A stretch of DNA of 64,000 nt from Delphinus delphis (lineage: Eukaryota > Chordata > Mammalia > Artiodactyla > Delphinidae): positions 27,792,168-27,856,167 of the forward strand of contig NC_082685.1 of assembly GCF_949987515.2 (NCBI RefSeq), given 5' to 3'. The notes beneath the pieces were generated by a model. The model searched no databases and was not told the DNA's origin. It was given only the letters and a program-made list of their open reading frames with translations. Positions 11,783 to 24,345 of the stretch are shown piece by piece; positions within the stretch are counted from its first letter, which is position 1; each line of letters starts with the position of its first letter. The position numbers were made by a program, and so were the translations under genes.

Positions 11783-12213
11783 AGTAAAAGTTTGTTTACA
11801 TCAGTCAATGTATGGATACAGTTGAGAAACTCTGACCTTGGGTGAGCAGATCCAATCCCCGGGCTGCATAGTTAACTCTAACCGCCAAAGAATCTGTGTA
11901 TGACTATTTGCCAGGTATTTGTTTCCATTGCTATTGCTGTTGCAGCTACTGATGAATGAAGAGGAACTGTTGGTATGGGTTTCAGGCTAGATTTCAGGTT
12001 TAGAGTATGAAAACTTCTTGACCAGTGCTTGGTTTAAACAGATTTGTTTCAAAGTCTTTCAAAGCTTTAAGAACATTCTTCCTACTCCCAGCCCAGACCT
12101 TCCTTTAGCCTGAGCTCTGTCAGACAGAATGTTCTAGAACTTGACAGCTCCTCAGCAGCTGCCCTTTAGCATGCTGTTGGCACTGTACAATGTGCCGGAT
12201 GCTTATGACTTGG

Positions 12214-12214
<1 letters not shown>

Positions 12215-12259
<45 letters not shown>
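12215..12259. repeat. (TG)n microsatellite
   Basis: About 22 TG units. It lies roughly 450 bp from the CA tract at 11,727, so the two tracts are inverted relative to each other. Confidence 0.96.
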
Positions 12260-12263
<4 letters not shown>

Positions 12264-12546
12264 ATCCCCTAGGGAGGGCTTTTAAAAGATTCAGCTATTC
12301 AGTCTTTATCTTTAGAGACTCTCATCATTAGTATGGAAATTGAACTCTAGAATCAAGTCTCTAAGCTCTCCGAATGATGCTGAGGCAAGTGGCCCTAGGA
12401 AAGGGTTTTGAAAAAGCTGCCTTAAGTGACTTATATTCCCTCTAAAGATGTACAACAGGAACACTTAGTAAAACACTTAGTAAAACAGTAGAGTTTCATC
12501 CTTTGTCTCTGGCAATTTGGGACAAATCAAAATATAATCAAAATTT

Positions 12547-12829
12547 AAAAAATAATCCAATAGAGGAGCTTCTCTGGTGGTGCAGTGGATAAGACTCTGT
12601 GCTCCCGCTGCAGGGGACCTGGGTTCGATCCCTGGTCAGGGAACTAGATCCCACATGTATTCTGCAACTAAGAGTTCGCATGCCGCAACTAAAAGTTTGC
12701 ATGCCACAACTAAGGAGCCGGCGAGCCGCCACTAAGGAGCCCGTGAGCCACAGCTAAGGAGCCCGCCTGCTGCAACTAAGACCCAGCACAACCAAATAAG
12801 TAAATATTTAAAAAAAATAATCCAATAGA
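12547..12829 (+). mobile_element. CHR-type SINE with 18-bp TSD
   Basis: Plus-strand SINE (12,565-12,811) starting ggagcttctctggtggtgca. Box-B-like gggttcgatccctgg near 12,620, and an A-rich tail. An 18-bp TSD (12,547-12,564 and 12,812-12,829) ends in ccaataga. One of only two clearly plus-oriented SINEs here. Confidence 0.92.
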
Positions 12830-13565
12830 TAATTTAATAACTCATTCTCATTCAAAATAATTTTCTTCCTGTTTTTGTTCCCCATCTTTTCACTATGTCC
12901 CTTTTTATAGGTTTTTCTAAGATACACATCTCACAAAGGCTGAAAATTTCTTTTGACTAGATATTGCTTTCAAACTGAGAAAATTTTGGTAGCATTCATT
13001 GAGAATGTAAAAAGAAATGTTTGGAGAATTGTCAGACTCACTTTCTCCACTGGAGTCTTTTAATTTAAAGAGCATATAGGCCAACCAACACCTGCAACAA
13101 AAAATCAGTTAAGCCTTGAAGGATACAATCAAGTAATTCATTAAACAAACAAACAAAAGGAACATGAATGGTTAAAAATATTTTTCAGTTTTAAACTTCT
13201 TTACTGATCAAAGAAATACGTATTTAAAGAGTAATGGGATTTTTCCCTGACCAGTTTGGCAAAAATTAATATTCGGTGTTGGAAATGGTATGGAAAAACA
13301 GGCAGTTTTGTGCACAGAAAACAGGCACTGCTACCTGGCCTGGAACAAGTTTTCAGAAGGGCAGCTTGGAAATGAGTGTCAAAATTTTAAATGTGGATAC
13401 CATTTAGCCCAGCAGTTATATTTGATGGAATGTACCCTTAGAAAATTATTGGACATGTGTCCAAAGATGTATTTCAAGGATATTAATGGATGGGTCATTT
13501 ATAAAATCAAATATTTTAAAACAACATATCTACCAATTCAGGATGATGTAATTAGTTGACACATT
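12830..13565. other. Mostly unassigned; possible old L1 3' piece
   Basis: Text around 13,380-13,560 (ttggaaatgagtgtcaaaat, accatttagcccagcagtta) faintly resembles an old L1 ORF2 3' region on the plus strand. No gene. Confidence 0.35.
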
Positions 13566-13574
13566 TCCATACAT

Positions 13575-13820
13575 TAAAAATAACTGACATTTACTGAGCA
13601 CTTACTATTTGCCTAACGCTGTGCTAAGTTCATTATAGGCATTAACTCATTTAATTTTCACAACAATCCTCTGTGTAGATAGTATTATTGTCTCATTTTA
13701 AAGATGAGGAAAGTGAGGCACAAAGAGGTCGAGTTACTTGCACGAGGTTATGCAGCTGGTAAATGGTAGAGTTGGGGGTGACACCCAGGCAGTCTGGCCT
13801 GAGTTTGTACTCTTAACCCC
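13575..13820 (-). repeat. MIR SINE
   Basis: Well-preserved minus-strand MIR: gagcacttactatttgccta, then aagatgaggaaagtgaggca, then gcagctggtaaatggtagag. Confidence 0.88.
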
Positions 13821-14340
13821 TGCATGTGGAAAGTAACACAACAAATATGTGGAAAGAAGACAAGGATATATTCAGTAGAGGAAAGTAGATTTCAGAAGAA
13901 GCTGGTATAGTAACAGAAAGAATGGAGTAAGGAAGGAAGAATATATGTAGAATGCTTAGAAAAATGTTTGAAAGGACGTATACCAAATTTATTATATCAG
14001 GGGTCACTTTTAGGTGACTTTCACTTTCTCTTTCATAATGCCTTACAATCTGAGATTCTTGTTCAATTAGCTTGTATTTCTTTTACAGTTAGAAAAGGCA
14101 GTTTTAAAAAATTGACCAACTTTTAGCCATAATTTGTTTTGATAAATGTTGAGGCATTCCTGTTTGACTCAAATGGTATTGGTTTTCCCAGCTAATGTTT
14201 TCTACAAGCCAGTCCCTTCAAAATTTCAATTATTCAATAGTTTGATGTTCGTTCCGTACCTATATTTTAGCGGAACCCTTGTTATTACTATCCTGGGAAC
14301 TGTAATTAAGGAGATATGTAGGGAAATGAAGGTGTTATAT
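13821..14340. other. No feature seen
   Basis: AT-rich, unique-looking. Confidence 0.45.
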
Positions 14341-14344
14341 TGAA

Positions 14345-14795
14345 ATAATTATAATAGACATGGGCACTTGGCTGTCCCAAAAGCCATCGAAGGGGTTTCC
14401 ACCCTGCAGGCTGGAGATGCTGGATACTCACTTTTGCAGACACCTTTGCACCTAGAGTTGGCCGTGTGACACATGAGACCAGTGGGGCTGGCTGCTGCAT
14501 GAGCTTCTGTCAAAAGATTTGTTTTCCCGGTAGAAAGATCCAACCTAACTGGCACTGCTCCCCTCTCTCCCAAGCTGTTCAGCCAGTTGTGAGGGTCTGT
14601 TTTTTGCAGTTGTAGCAGCCATTTTGTGAACTTGAGGATACCAGTGAGGGAAAGATCAAGAGAGAGTCTTACCCTAACAGATGGTGCTGGTGAACCAAAC
14701 CCAGCGGAAGCCTACCTCCAGACTTCTTGCTTTGTGGGAAAAAGAACACCTTATTTGTTTAAGCCACTGTTAACTCTTGTTTTAGTTGCACCAAG
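14345..14795 (+). repeat. Old LTR-like repeat, family unsure
   Basis: The 3' side reads cctccagacttcttgctttg followed by gtttaagccactgttaactc, the kind of end seen in old mammalian LTR repeats such as MLT-type. No coding part. Low confidence in the family. Confidence 0.4.
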
Positions 14796-15660
14796 CATAT
14801 TCCCAAGGGACACAGTGCTCAGAATGCTCGGGTATTATTCTTTCTTGCATTTAAAAAATGTTTTCTGTCTTACCCTGCATAAAAATATTTTTGAATCATT
14901 TTAGTGGAATCCTGAAAGATGAAAACTAGAACTAAAATTAGAACCTACTTAGAATTAGAGATCATCTGGTTAAATTTCTTCTTTTTACATAGAAAAAAAT
15001 AATTTTTTAAATTGTTTTTAGAACTTTGCATGGTGACACTTTCTGATGGCTGTTTCTGTTGACTGTTAAGTCATAAGTCATAAGGTATATGAAGTACAAG
15101 ATGATAGACTATGACCGTCCTACAGCATCTCAATAGATAGACTGCCTGACAAGAACTATGTCTGCTTTTTACCCTGAGCTTGGGAACTGCTGGCTGATGA
15201 ATTCACAGAAGATATGAATGGAAGAATGCTTGCTTAGTGTGTTAGTAGCTGTTCTTCATCATAGGCACTTAAACAGTCATTTTGTTGGATGATTTTGGTC
15301 ACTGATAGAGGCTGAGATGTGCAAGCCTATGGCAGCCAGCACAGCAATGAACTCATTATTTTTGTCAGAAAGGTCAGCACAGCCTCTGCTGGAACATCTT
15401 TTTGGGATTTCTGTATCACTCAGAGCTAATGGGTCTGGACTTACCACTTGTATTTCCAAAGTGGATTCCAGTGGTATAGTATCATTTTAGACTGAAGCTT
15501 AAAAAGGGAGAAGGTGGACACTGAGGTCATAATATAGAACCCTATCCACAAGATGTTTATTCTAATAACTGCATTTGAATGTGTACGAAGGAGATCTTTT
15601 CCTCCTGGCCAAGCCATAAAATGACCCTAAAAAATCAGAAGACAGAGCTGTATCCTAAAC
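14796..15660. other. No feature seen
   Basis: Unique-looking; no coding text or recognisable repeat. Confidence 0.45.
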
Positions 15661-15833
15661 ACTTGTGACTCAGCTCTCAGCCCAAAAGTCACCTCCAGTG
15701 AAACATTCCCCGATCCCTCAATCTGAGGCAGACCCACAGCCTCTCTAAGGTATCTCACTCCATTTTAGTTTCTTCTAGGCACTTATCACCATCTGACTGT
15801 TATTTTGTTAATTTTGTTCCTTGTTCAATGTCT

Positions 15834-16437
15834 CTCTCCCCTTTCTATTTTTTCCACATCTTTATTGGAGTATAATTGCTTTACAGTGTTGTGTTAGTTT
15901 CTGCTGTACAACAGAGTGAATCAGCTATAGGTATGCATATATCCCCATATCCCCTCCCTCTTGCATCCCCCTCCCACCCTCCCTATCCCATCCCTCTAGG
16001 TCGTCACAAAGCATCGAGTTGATCTCCTTGTGCTATGCAGCAGCTTCCACTAGCCATCCATTTTACATTTGGTAGTGTACCAAATTTGGTACACTACACT
16101 GACCACTGACTACACTCTCACTTCGTCCCAGCTTCCCCTTCCGCCCTGTGTCCTCAAATCCGTTCTCTATGTCTGTGTCTTTATTCCTGCCCTGCCACTA
16201 GGTTCATCAGTACTGCTTTTTAAATTTCCATATATATACATTAGCATACAGTATTTGTTTTTCTCTTTCTGACTTACTTCACCTTGTATGACAGACTCTA
16301 GGTCCAACCACCTCACTGCAAATAACTCAGTTTCGTTCCTTTTTATGGTTGAGTAATATTCCATTGTATATATGTGCCACATCTTCTTTATCCATTCATC
16401 TGTTGATAGACATTTAGGTTGCCCTCTCCCCTTTCTA
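15834..16437 (-). mobile_element. 5'-truncated L1, antisense, with TSD
   Basis: L1 3' UTR plus the last part of ORF2 (15,848-16,423, minus strand). The 14-bp TSD ctctcccctttcta lies at 15,834-15,847 and 16,424-16,437. A perfect 26-bp palindrome sits inside at 16,072-16,097. Confidence 0.93.
16072..16097. repeat. Perfect 26-bp palindrome in L1 tail
   Basis: Half-site gtagtgtaccaaa is followed at once by its exact reverse complement, with no spacer. Other L1 copies here continue from gtagtgta into tatgtcc, so the second arm replaces normal L1 sequence. Confidence 0.95.
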
Positions 16438-16556
16438 ACTAGCATGTTAGATTAGAGGCAGCAGGACCCACTGTGTCTTGTTCACCATGGCATACTCAGC
16501 AAAGATGCCAGGTTCCAGAGTAGGAGTTCGATAAATATTTGTGCAATGAATGATGC

Positions 16557-17605
16557 TCTCTCTCTACTCTGGCTGCTTAGTCAAGTCAATAAATTGTATT
16601 TGAAGAGTGAGATGGAAGATGATTCTCTCTTTTCAATTTTGGTATTGATTTATGTGTTAGCCAAGCACTTGTGCACCTCAGTCCAAAGAGTCAATGTAAA
16701 TATGTGGAAAGAAATAATTGGAGCAATTAGAACTAGCGCATGCCTTAGTCACAATAAAATGAGTATTTGTGTGTGTGTGCATGTGTACACATATAGGTCA
16801 GGTTTATATAACTTGGTTTTGCCTGAGTGGCCAATGCTCTGGGTTAGTGAGGAAAAGATAAAATTTTTTTAATTGTGCCAGAATTATACAGATCTTTTCA
16901 CATTTCACTACCTAATATCTTATACAGATACTTTCACGACCTTCAACTGATCCTGTGCTCTAGGCATACATACACATTGTTCTGAGACCCCAATATAAAA
17001 AGCATTGAAACCAGACCAGCACTAGCCTTGCTCAGAAAACCTGCAGGGAAACCTAGGCATCTGCAAGCACTACATAACAAGAGCAAGAGCTTGACACTGT
17101 GCCTAAGAAAGAAGAGCCTGTAGAGAGCCCTGAAGCGCCCCACCCACCCTCGGGATGGAAAGTGTGTGGGATGTGGTGTAGCAAGGGTATTATTCAACTC
17201 CGAAGAGCAGCTGAGCTGCCAGCAGACTGAGTTTTCAGAGTAAGATAAACGTTAATTGCAGATGTCAAGATCAGAGTTTGCTTTTTCTGCAAATTCCATG
17301 GGGTCTCTAAGCAACTTGATCTTTGAATTCCCAAGGTACTAAAATCCGCAGAGAAGAGATTATTATCTTAATGTCGCAAGAATCCCCACCTTGAGTGCTG
17401 CCAAGTAAAAATCTAGCTTAATGACACAGACTACAAGGAATATTTCTGGGTTTTTTTTTTTAGAGAGCTGACATTTAAAACACAATTTAAGTTGATAATT
17501 GTAACTATAAACTCTTCCAGAATTCGATGAGTATACAAAGTGCCTTGCCTGAGCTTAGAGAAACAACTGTGATCACTAAAATCAGATTTTGATTTCAGAA
17601 AGCTT
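16557..17605. other. No gene seen
   Basis: Unique-looking sequence with a short GT-rich tract near 16,770-16,780. Confidence 0.45.
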
Positions 17606-17607
17606 TT

Positions 17608-17923
17608 CCACATGCTACTTTTTCTAAAAATTAATTTATTTACTTTTGCTGTGTTGGGTCTTCGCTTCTGTGAGAGGGCCTTCTCCAGTTGTGGCAAGCA
17701 GGGCCTACTCTTCATCGCGGTGCGCGGGCCTCTCACTATCGCGGTCTCTCTTGTTGGGGAGCACAGGCTCCAGACGCGCAGGCTCAGTAGTTGTGGCTCA
17801 CGGGCCTAGTTGCTCCGCGGCATGTGGGATCCTCCCAGACCAGGGCTCGAACCCGTGTCCCCTGCATTAGCAGGCAGATTCTCAACCACTGCACCACCAG
17901 GGAAGTCCCCACATGCTACTTTT
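17608..17923 (-). mobile_element. CHR-type SINE with TSD
   Basis: Minus-strand SINE (17,623-17,908) with 15-bp TSD ccacatgctactttt at 17,608-17,622 and 17,909-17,923. Long subtype like the copy at 10,639. Confidence 0.93.
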
Positions 17924-19250
17924 AAAAAGTATTTGTCACTTTAAAAGTGTTTGTCATTTTAACAGAGAAGCACTTCCCCGAAGAGGAATTGGCTGCTGGA
18001 AGGCAAAAAGCCGAGTCCTCATATCTGATATTCATAAATGTGAAGTCACCTTCTGTTCTCTTCTTGCCCCAGTCCGTTAATACTGATTGCAGAGGATCCT
18101 TGGGAAGAGAAACCAGATTAAATGAGCAGTGTCCAAGGTTTGGAATAAGTCAGGAACATCCAGGCAGTATCTGTTTGTTATGCTGCTGTTGTGGGTGTAT
18201 AGAATCTCAGGTCACAGAAACACAGGTGTAGAAGAAATGTAACACTGCTTTTTTTTTTTAAGCACTGACCCTCATCTCAGTGTTAAGCCCCCATTAAACT
18301 GAGCGACGTAAAACATAAAATTAGTCATTTGTATGTAAACTCAGTCTTTCCAGGTTTAAAATCAGTAAGTTAAGAGTTTCTTTCTCCATCCTTCTTCTTG
18401 GAGTGGCAGATAGCATTTGGCATCAGGGAGATGAGCCCACTGCTGCCGATTTACAGATCCCTCTGAAGCACTAGAAATGATGCAAAGCTTAGCTGCTCTG
18501 CTCTGCCTTAGGTAACATGGTTAGCTGTCTTAAGCCCTCTTTACCTTATTCCTCCAAGCAAGTCTACTACCTCCCAGGGATCCAGGTGGGAAGTGGGGTA
18601 CAGGTTCCCTATGTTATCACATCTGAGCATTGTATCATTTTCCCTTTTGCAACAAACACCCCTTTGCTGAGAGCCCCTGATCAGCATCTCACTATTTTGC
18701 TCTGCTTTCTGATTCCATCTCTTTTCTCCCATCTCACCTCAACCTTCAGGAAAGTTGTAAGACTAATATGATGAATATCTGTGCACATTTTATCTAGACA
18801 CATCAACGGTTACCTTTTTGTCTCATTTTGCTTTCTCTCTCCCCCCCCCTCCCCCCGTTCTCTCTCTCACACACACTTTTTTCCCCTGAATCAATGAAGC
18901 GTTAGTTGCCTGCATGGTGCCATTTAACCCTGAATTACCATGTATCTCCCAAGAACAGGCATTGTTCTACCTTATCACGTTTGGAAATTTGATATTGACA
19001 CAATGCTTTTACTTATATTTCTAATACACATCTATATCTCAAAATTTCCAGTCATCACAGCAGTGTCTTTTATAGATGCTTTTCCCTCTCTAATTCAGGA
19101 TCCAATTCAGGATCACTAACTGCATTTAGTCATCATGGATCTTTACCCTCCTTTGATTGAGAATATCAGCTCAGAGAAGTGTTATCTCATTTGAGTACAT
19201 GGAGAGAGAGGAGGTGAAAGTAGGGAGGGAAAATCTCACTTTGTTCTTTA
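17924..19250. other. No gene seen; pyrimidine-rich tract
   Basis: Unique-looking sequence. C-rich and CT-rich low-complexity DNA at about 18,832-18,875. Confidence 0.45.
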
Positions 19251-19253
19251 GGC

Positions 19254-19428
19254 ATAGACCTTGGTTTTGTTTTGTTTTTTAACATCTTTATTGGAGTATA
19301 ATTGCTTTACAATGGTGTGTTAGTTTCTGCTTTATAACAAAGTGAATCAGCCATACATATACATATATCCCCATATCTCTTCCCTCTTGTGTCTCCCTCC
19401 CTCCCACCCTCCCTATAGACCTTGGTTT
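19254..19428 (-). mobile_element. Very short L1 3' end, antisense, with TSD
   Basis: Only the last ~147 bp of an L1 3' UTR (19,268-19,414), flanked by 14-bp TSD atagaccttggttt at 19,254-19,267 and 19,415-19,428. Confidence 0.93.
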
Positions 19429-20375
19429 GGAAAGTTCAAAAGCCAAGAGATCATTTCTTTTGTCACTATTTGCATTTTTGCTCATGGATGCCTATCCTGT
19501 GGGCAGTGAGTGCCAGCAAAGAAGGCTGGAGGGAGGATAAACCATGCTAGTTAATATTACACTTCACATTATTATCTTGCCTCAGCGTTATGACAGAAAA
19601 ATGGATTTTTGTCTCCCATTAAAGTGCATTTTTTCCTTGAGAATTTTTGATAGTCCCCCCAGTGTCATCTTGTTCTCCCATATGGAACTCAGTCTTAGAG
19701 GATGATGTTCTTCCCTCTCACCTCTCTCTCTCTCTCTCTTTCACTCTGTCTCCCCTGATTCCTTTCTACTGTTGTATTATTGCAGTTGATGCCACAGAGC
19801 AAATATTTAGGAGGGTCATTTTGGACACTGACTACATTTTGAAGGACAATCATGTGGATCAGGTATGAAATCAGTGATGTTGCAGATGAACATTTGCAGG
19901 ACCCTGTAACAAAGTGAATTGTTTTCACACAGGCTTCCTGAATAGCTAAAAGCGTCAGTAGCAGCCTGAAGTTTAGTGTAGCAGGTTGACTGTCTTTGCA
20001 TTCTGATTGTCTCTGAAACTGTCTTTTGGAGGATGAGCTCAGTTTATTCATTAGAGCTGATAACTCGTGAACTTTAAATCAGTTGCAGATTTTTAACATG
20101 ACAACCTTGCTACTTCTGAGAGGCTGACATCATAAAGCCAACAACTTTATGACAGTGAACTCAGGGCCTTTTGTGCTGTTCTAGGCAGTATTTTATTTGA
20201 CATCAGGGAAATGTTGGATAAATACTTCACTGATGGAAACGCAGAAGAGTAGTTATTCTTGTTCAAATAATAGCGTAAACAATTGAGCTCAGGTTCTGGG
20301 ATTTACGCAACTAACCCTCAAAACATGCTTTGCTGCTGCTGGGATGTGCAGGAAAAAGAAAAAGAAAAGAACCTT
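19429..20375. other. No gene seen; CT-rich tract
   Basis: Unique-looking; (CT)n at about 19,721-19,742. Confidence 0.45.
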
Positions 20376-20379
20376 TCTT

Positions 20380-21215
20380 TGAAAGATACGTCACAGACTG
20401 GGAAAAAAATTCACTATGCATCTACAGTATATGATAAAGGAGTTGTACCAGAATATGTAAAGAACTCTTATACTTCAATAATAAGAAGGCAAACAGTCCA
20501 ATTTAAAATGGGCAAAAGATGCAGACACTTTGGCTAATAAGCAGACAAAAAAAAGGTGCTCAATAACATCAGTCATTAGTGAAATGTAAACTATAATGAG
20601 ATACCACTTCACAACCACTAGAATGAATAAAGTTAAAAAGACTGCTATACCAAGTGTTAACAAACCAAATGTCTATAAACATGCCAATACATTAGTATGT
20701 CTGTATAACGGGATACTACTCATAAAAACAGTAAAAAGTAATGAATTATACTGAGTGAAAAAGACAGGCAGAGAAGAGTGTACATATTGTACGATTCCTT
20801 TCATATAACACTTTTGAAAATGCAAAGTTACCTGTAGAGACGGAAAGCGTAACAGTAGATTCCTGAAGATGGGGCTGTATGTGGGGTCATGGACTACACA
20901 GGGACATGAAGGAACTTTGGGGATGAGGCATGTGTTCAGTATCTTGATTGTGGTTATGGTTTCACAGGTGTATAGATATGTCAAAACTCATCAAATTGTA
21001 CACATTAAATACATGCAGTTTATTGTATGTCACTTATACCTCAATAAAACTGATTTTTAGAAAAGAAAGCACAGATTGGGAGAAAATATTTGCAATATGT
21101 AAAACTAAAAAAGGACTAATATCCAAAATATTAAAAATAAAAAAGTTTTCACCAATCAATAAGGAAAAAAAAAAGACAACCCAATAGGAAAATGGGCAAA
21201 TATCTCTAATGGGAT
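20380..21215 (+). mobile_element. Old L1 ORF2 3' region, sense, two overlapping pieces
   Basis: Diverged L1 text: caatttaaaatgggcaaaag near 20,497, gataccacttcacaaccact near 20,600 and a 3' UTR-like end near 21,050. A second piece from 21,060 repeats ORF2 text (gggagaaaatatttgcaata, aaatgggcaaatatctctaa). This may be two insertions or an old rearrangement. Confidence 0.75.
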
Positions 21216-22270
21216 ATATATATCTGACCACAGTAGCACAAAAGTAATAAGGCAGGATGAAAGTAAATGGTTTTACAATGTTCTAACATCCTTGAGTTTC
21301 TTGGGATGTGGCAAAAGTACTCATTTATATTAGATTTAAATACAGTAAGAATGAAAATTGTAATTTTCAGGAAAACCACTGTAACATAAAAATATATGAC
21401 TAACAAGATAATAGAAAAGGGAAATGTAATAAATACCTTTTTTTATGCTTCCCAGCCTAAAAGGTCTGAGTTTAAATCTTTCCCTCTATCCCTGGTTCAC
21501 TGTTGAAAAAGGACCAATTTGTGGATTGTTCAGATTTCTTACTTTTTGGTTTTTCTTTTTTCTAGTTTGGGGTAAGAATTGTGTGTGTATGTGTATATAA
21601 TATTTTGGTTTTTTATTTTTGCTGCTGCTGTTTACTACTATTGCTGTTTCTGTTGTTATTACTATGACCAATTATTTGCCCTATGCTAGAGGGAAAATAA
21701 TGAAGAAAAACTTAATCTGCTACTTACCCAAAGCCCATGTAAAATACTTAGCTGAGGAGTTTGAAACTCATAATTTAAATGCATGATGCATGTTTCCTGT
21801 AGTTTTATCTGTGCTGTCACAGTGTCCTTTTCAAGTAGATAACTGAGAGTTGCTCTATTTTGCTTTCAAATTTGTTACAGGGACAAAGATAGATTCCCAT
21901 CCCACTTAGATGCTTTAGCTACTTAATGCAGGCTCCTGCCCTTTAGCCCCATGCTCATTAGTTTACCTAGTCCTTTTCCTTCTCAGTCAGGCCTGGGGAA
22001 TGCCAGAGAGTCAGGTGAGAGATTTAAGTTTGTAGACTTAAATCTACAGTATTTCCACAAAGTAAATTATTACTGTTTTATCAAGTTAATATTTATATAT
22101 ATTTATTCACATATTTGCTTTTTCTATTTATTACTTCCTGGATCTCTGGTGCTTCAATCTGGGATCATTTTCCTTCCACTTGAATAACTTACTTTATTAT
22201 TTCTTTTATGGTGAGTCTGCTGCTGACAAATTCCCTCAATATTTGTTTATATGAAAATGTCTTTACTTTG
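21216..22270. other. No gene seen
   Basis: AT-rich unique-looking sequence. Short GT tract near 21,580. Confidence 0.45.
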
Positions 22271-22505
22271 CCTTCATTTTTTTTTTTTTTTTTTTTTTTT
22301 GCGGTACGTGGGCCTCTCACTACTGTGGCCCCTCCCGCTGCAGAGCACAGGCTCTGGACGCACAGGCCCAGCAGCCATGGCCCAGGGGCCCAGCCGCTCT
22401 GTGGCACGTGGGATCTTCCCGGACCGGGGCACGAACCTGCGTCCCCTGCATCGGCAGGTGGACTCTCAACCACTGCGCCACCAGGGAAGCTCTACCTTCA
22501 TTTTT
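22271..22505 (-). mobile_element. CHR-type SINE with TSD
   Basis: Minus-strand SINE (22,282-22,494), poly-T at its left, 11-bp TSD ccttcattttt at 22,271-22,281 and 22,495-22,505. Confidence 0.92.
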
Positions 22506-23268
22506 AAAGAATGTTTTTTGTTGGGCATTGAATTATAAATTAACAGTTATTTTCTTTCAGTGTTTTCCAGATATACTTCCATTGTCTTCTGACTTCCATC
22601 ATTTATATCGTCAGCATCATTTTTGTCTCCTTTGTTACTAATGCATCTTTTTTCTTTATCTACTTTTCTCTTCTTTTTATTTTGAAAAAATTCAAAACAA
22701 TAGAAAATTTGAAAAAATAATACAGTGAGACCTATATTTTACCAATAGAGACCAATTTTCCACATTTATCTTCTCTCTGCCCATATATTTAGAGAGAGAA
22801 AGATAAAACACACACAACACTCATACACACACATATGTATGTGTATGACTGTGTGTTAGATCTTTAGGAATATATTGCAGATGACTCCATCGTTGAAGTT
22901 TAGATTTGTAGGTTGGGTTTCCCGGAAAGCTGACTCTGAGGACTCTGAGACAGAATTTGTTATATGGGGTGCTTATTATAGGGTTCCCTTGTAATCAAGA
23001 CCTGTGAAAGAGTGGGGAAAGAAGCAGGAGTAGGAAGAATGATGGCCTGAAACACACTATTTTGCCAATACTGGATGTGTAAATCAAAACTTTCTGAGGC
23101 TAGGGAAGGAGTCCCTAGCTTTAACTGTGGGGAAGGAGTCTTTATTTTCCAAGTGTCCCTTGCCTTACAGTTACAGAGTTGCTTAGGGAAGCAAAAATTA
23201 TCATAGAATTAAAATATTCAGTGTAATATTCAGTAATGAGCTGACCATTTATAATATTTGTCTTCACT
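22506..23268. other. Old L1-like tail and unassigned sequence
   Basis: 22,665-22,780 resembles the antisense tail of an old L1 (ttttattttgaaaaaattca, ccaattttccacatttatct). The rest, including a possible old LTR piece near 22,910-23,060, is unassigned. Confidence 0.35.
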
Positions 23269-24345
23269 CAAAAATCTATTCCTCTTGGGGCCTAATGAAA
23301 CTTGAAAGCTTTTGCACAGCAAAGGAGACCATAAACAAGACGAAAAGATAACTCTCAGAATGGGAGAAAATATTTGCAAATGAATCAACAGACAAAGGAT
23401 TAATCTCCAAAATATACAAACAGCTCATGCAACTCAATATCAGAAAAACAAACAACCCAATCCAAAAGTGGGCAGAAGACCTAAACAGACATTTCTCCGG
23501 AGAAGACATACAGATGGCCAAAAGGCACATGAAAAGATGCTCAACATCACTAACCATTAGAGAAATGCAAATCAAAGCTACAATGAGGTATCACCTCACA
23601 CGGGTGAGAATGGGCATCATCAGAAAATCTAGAAACAATAAATGCTGGAGAGGGTGTGGAGAAAAGGGAACCCTCTTGCACTGTTGGTGGGAATGTAGAT
23701 TGATACAGCCACTATGGAGAACAGTATGTAGGCTCCTTAAAAAACTAAAAATAGAACTACCATATGACCCAGCAATCCCACTACTGGGCATATACCCAGA
23801 GAAAACCATAATTCAAAAAGGCTCATACACCCCAATGTTCATTGCAGCACTATTTACAATAGCCAGGTCATGGAAGCAACCTAAATGTCCATCGACAGAT
23901 GAATGGATAAAGATATGGTACATATATACAATGGAATATTACTCAGCCATAAAAAGGAATGAAATTGGGTCATTTGTAGAGACGTGGATGGACCTAGAGA
24001 CTGTCATACAGATTGAAGTAAGTCAGAAAGAAAAACAATATTGTATATTAACACATATTTGTGGAATCTAGAAAAATGGTACAGATGAATCGGTTTTCAA
24101 GATAGAAATAGAGACACAGGTGTAGAAAACAAACATATGGACACCAAGGGAGGAAAGGGGATTGGGATGAATTGGGAGATTGGGATTAACATATATACAC
24201 TAATATGTATAAAATAGATAACTAATGAGAACCTGCTGTGTAGCACAAGGAACTCGACTTCACTTCGCTGTACAGTAGAAGCTAACACAATATTGTAAAA
24301 CAATTATACCCCAATAAAAAAATTTTTTAATTAAAAAAATCTATT
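23269..24345 (+). mobile_element. 5'-truncated L1, sense, with long intact ORF2 tail
   Basis: Sense L1 3' part (about 23,282-24,332) with near-matching flanks aaaaatctattc on both sides. An open ORF2 tail runs 23,427-24,071 ([20 protein letters not shown] to the terminal HICGI then stop), followed by a 3' UTR ending ccaataaaaaaattt. Among the better preserved L1 frames in the window, but it has no endonuclease or RT core. Confidence 0.92.

Larger units (their letters stand above)
15665..16556 (+). repeat. L2 3' end, split by an L1 insertion
   Basis: The left part (15,665-15,847: aagtcacctccagtgaaaca, ggcacttatcaccatctgac) and right part (16,438-16,556: gcaggacccactgtgtcttg, gataaatatttgtgcaatga) join into the 3' region of a plus-strand L2. 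Confidence 0.8.

Noticed and set aside
23427..24071. Open frame of 214 codons as a host gene
   Set aside because: It is the ORF2 tail of a 5'-truncated L1 with its own 3' UTR and flanking repeats.
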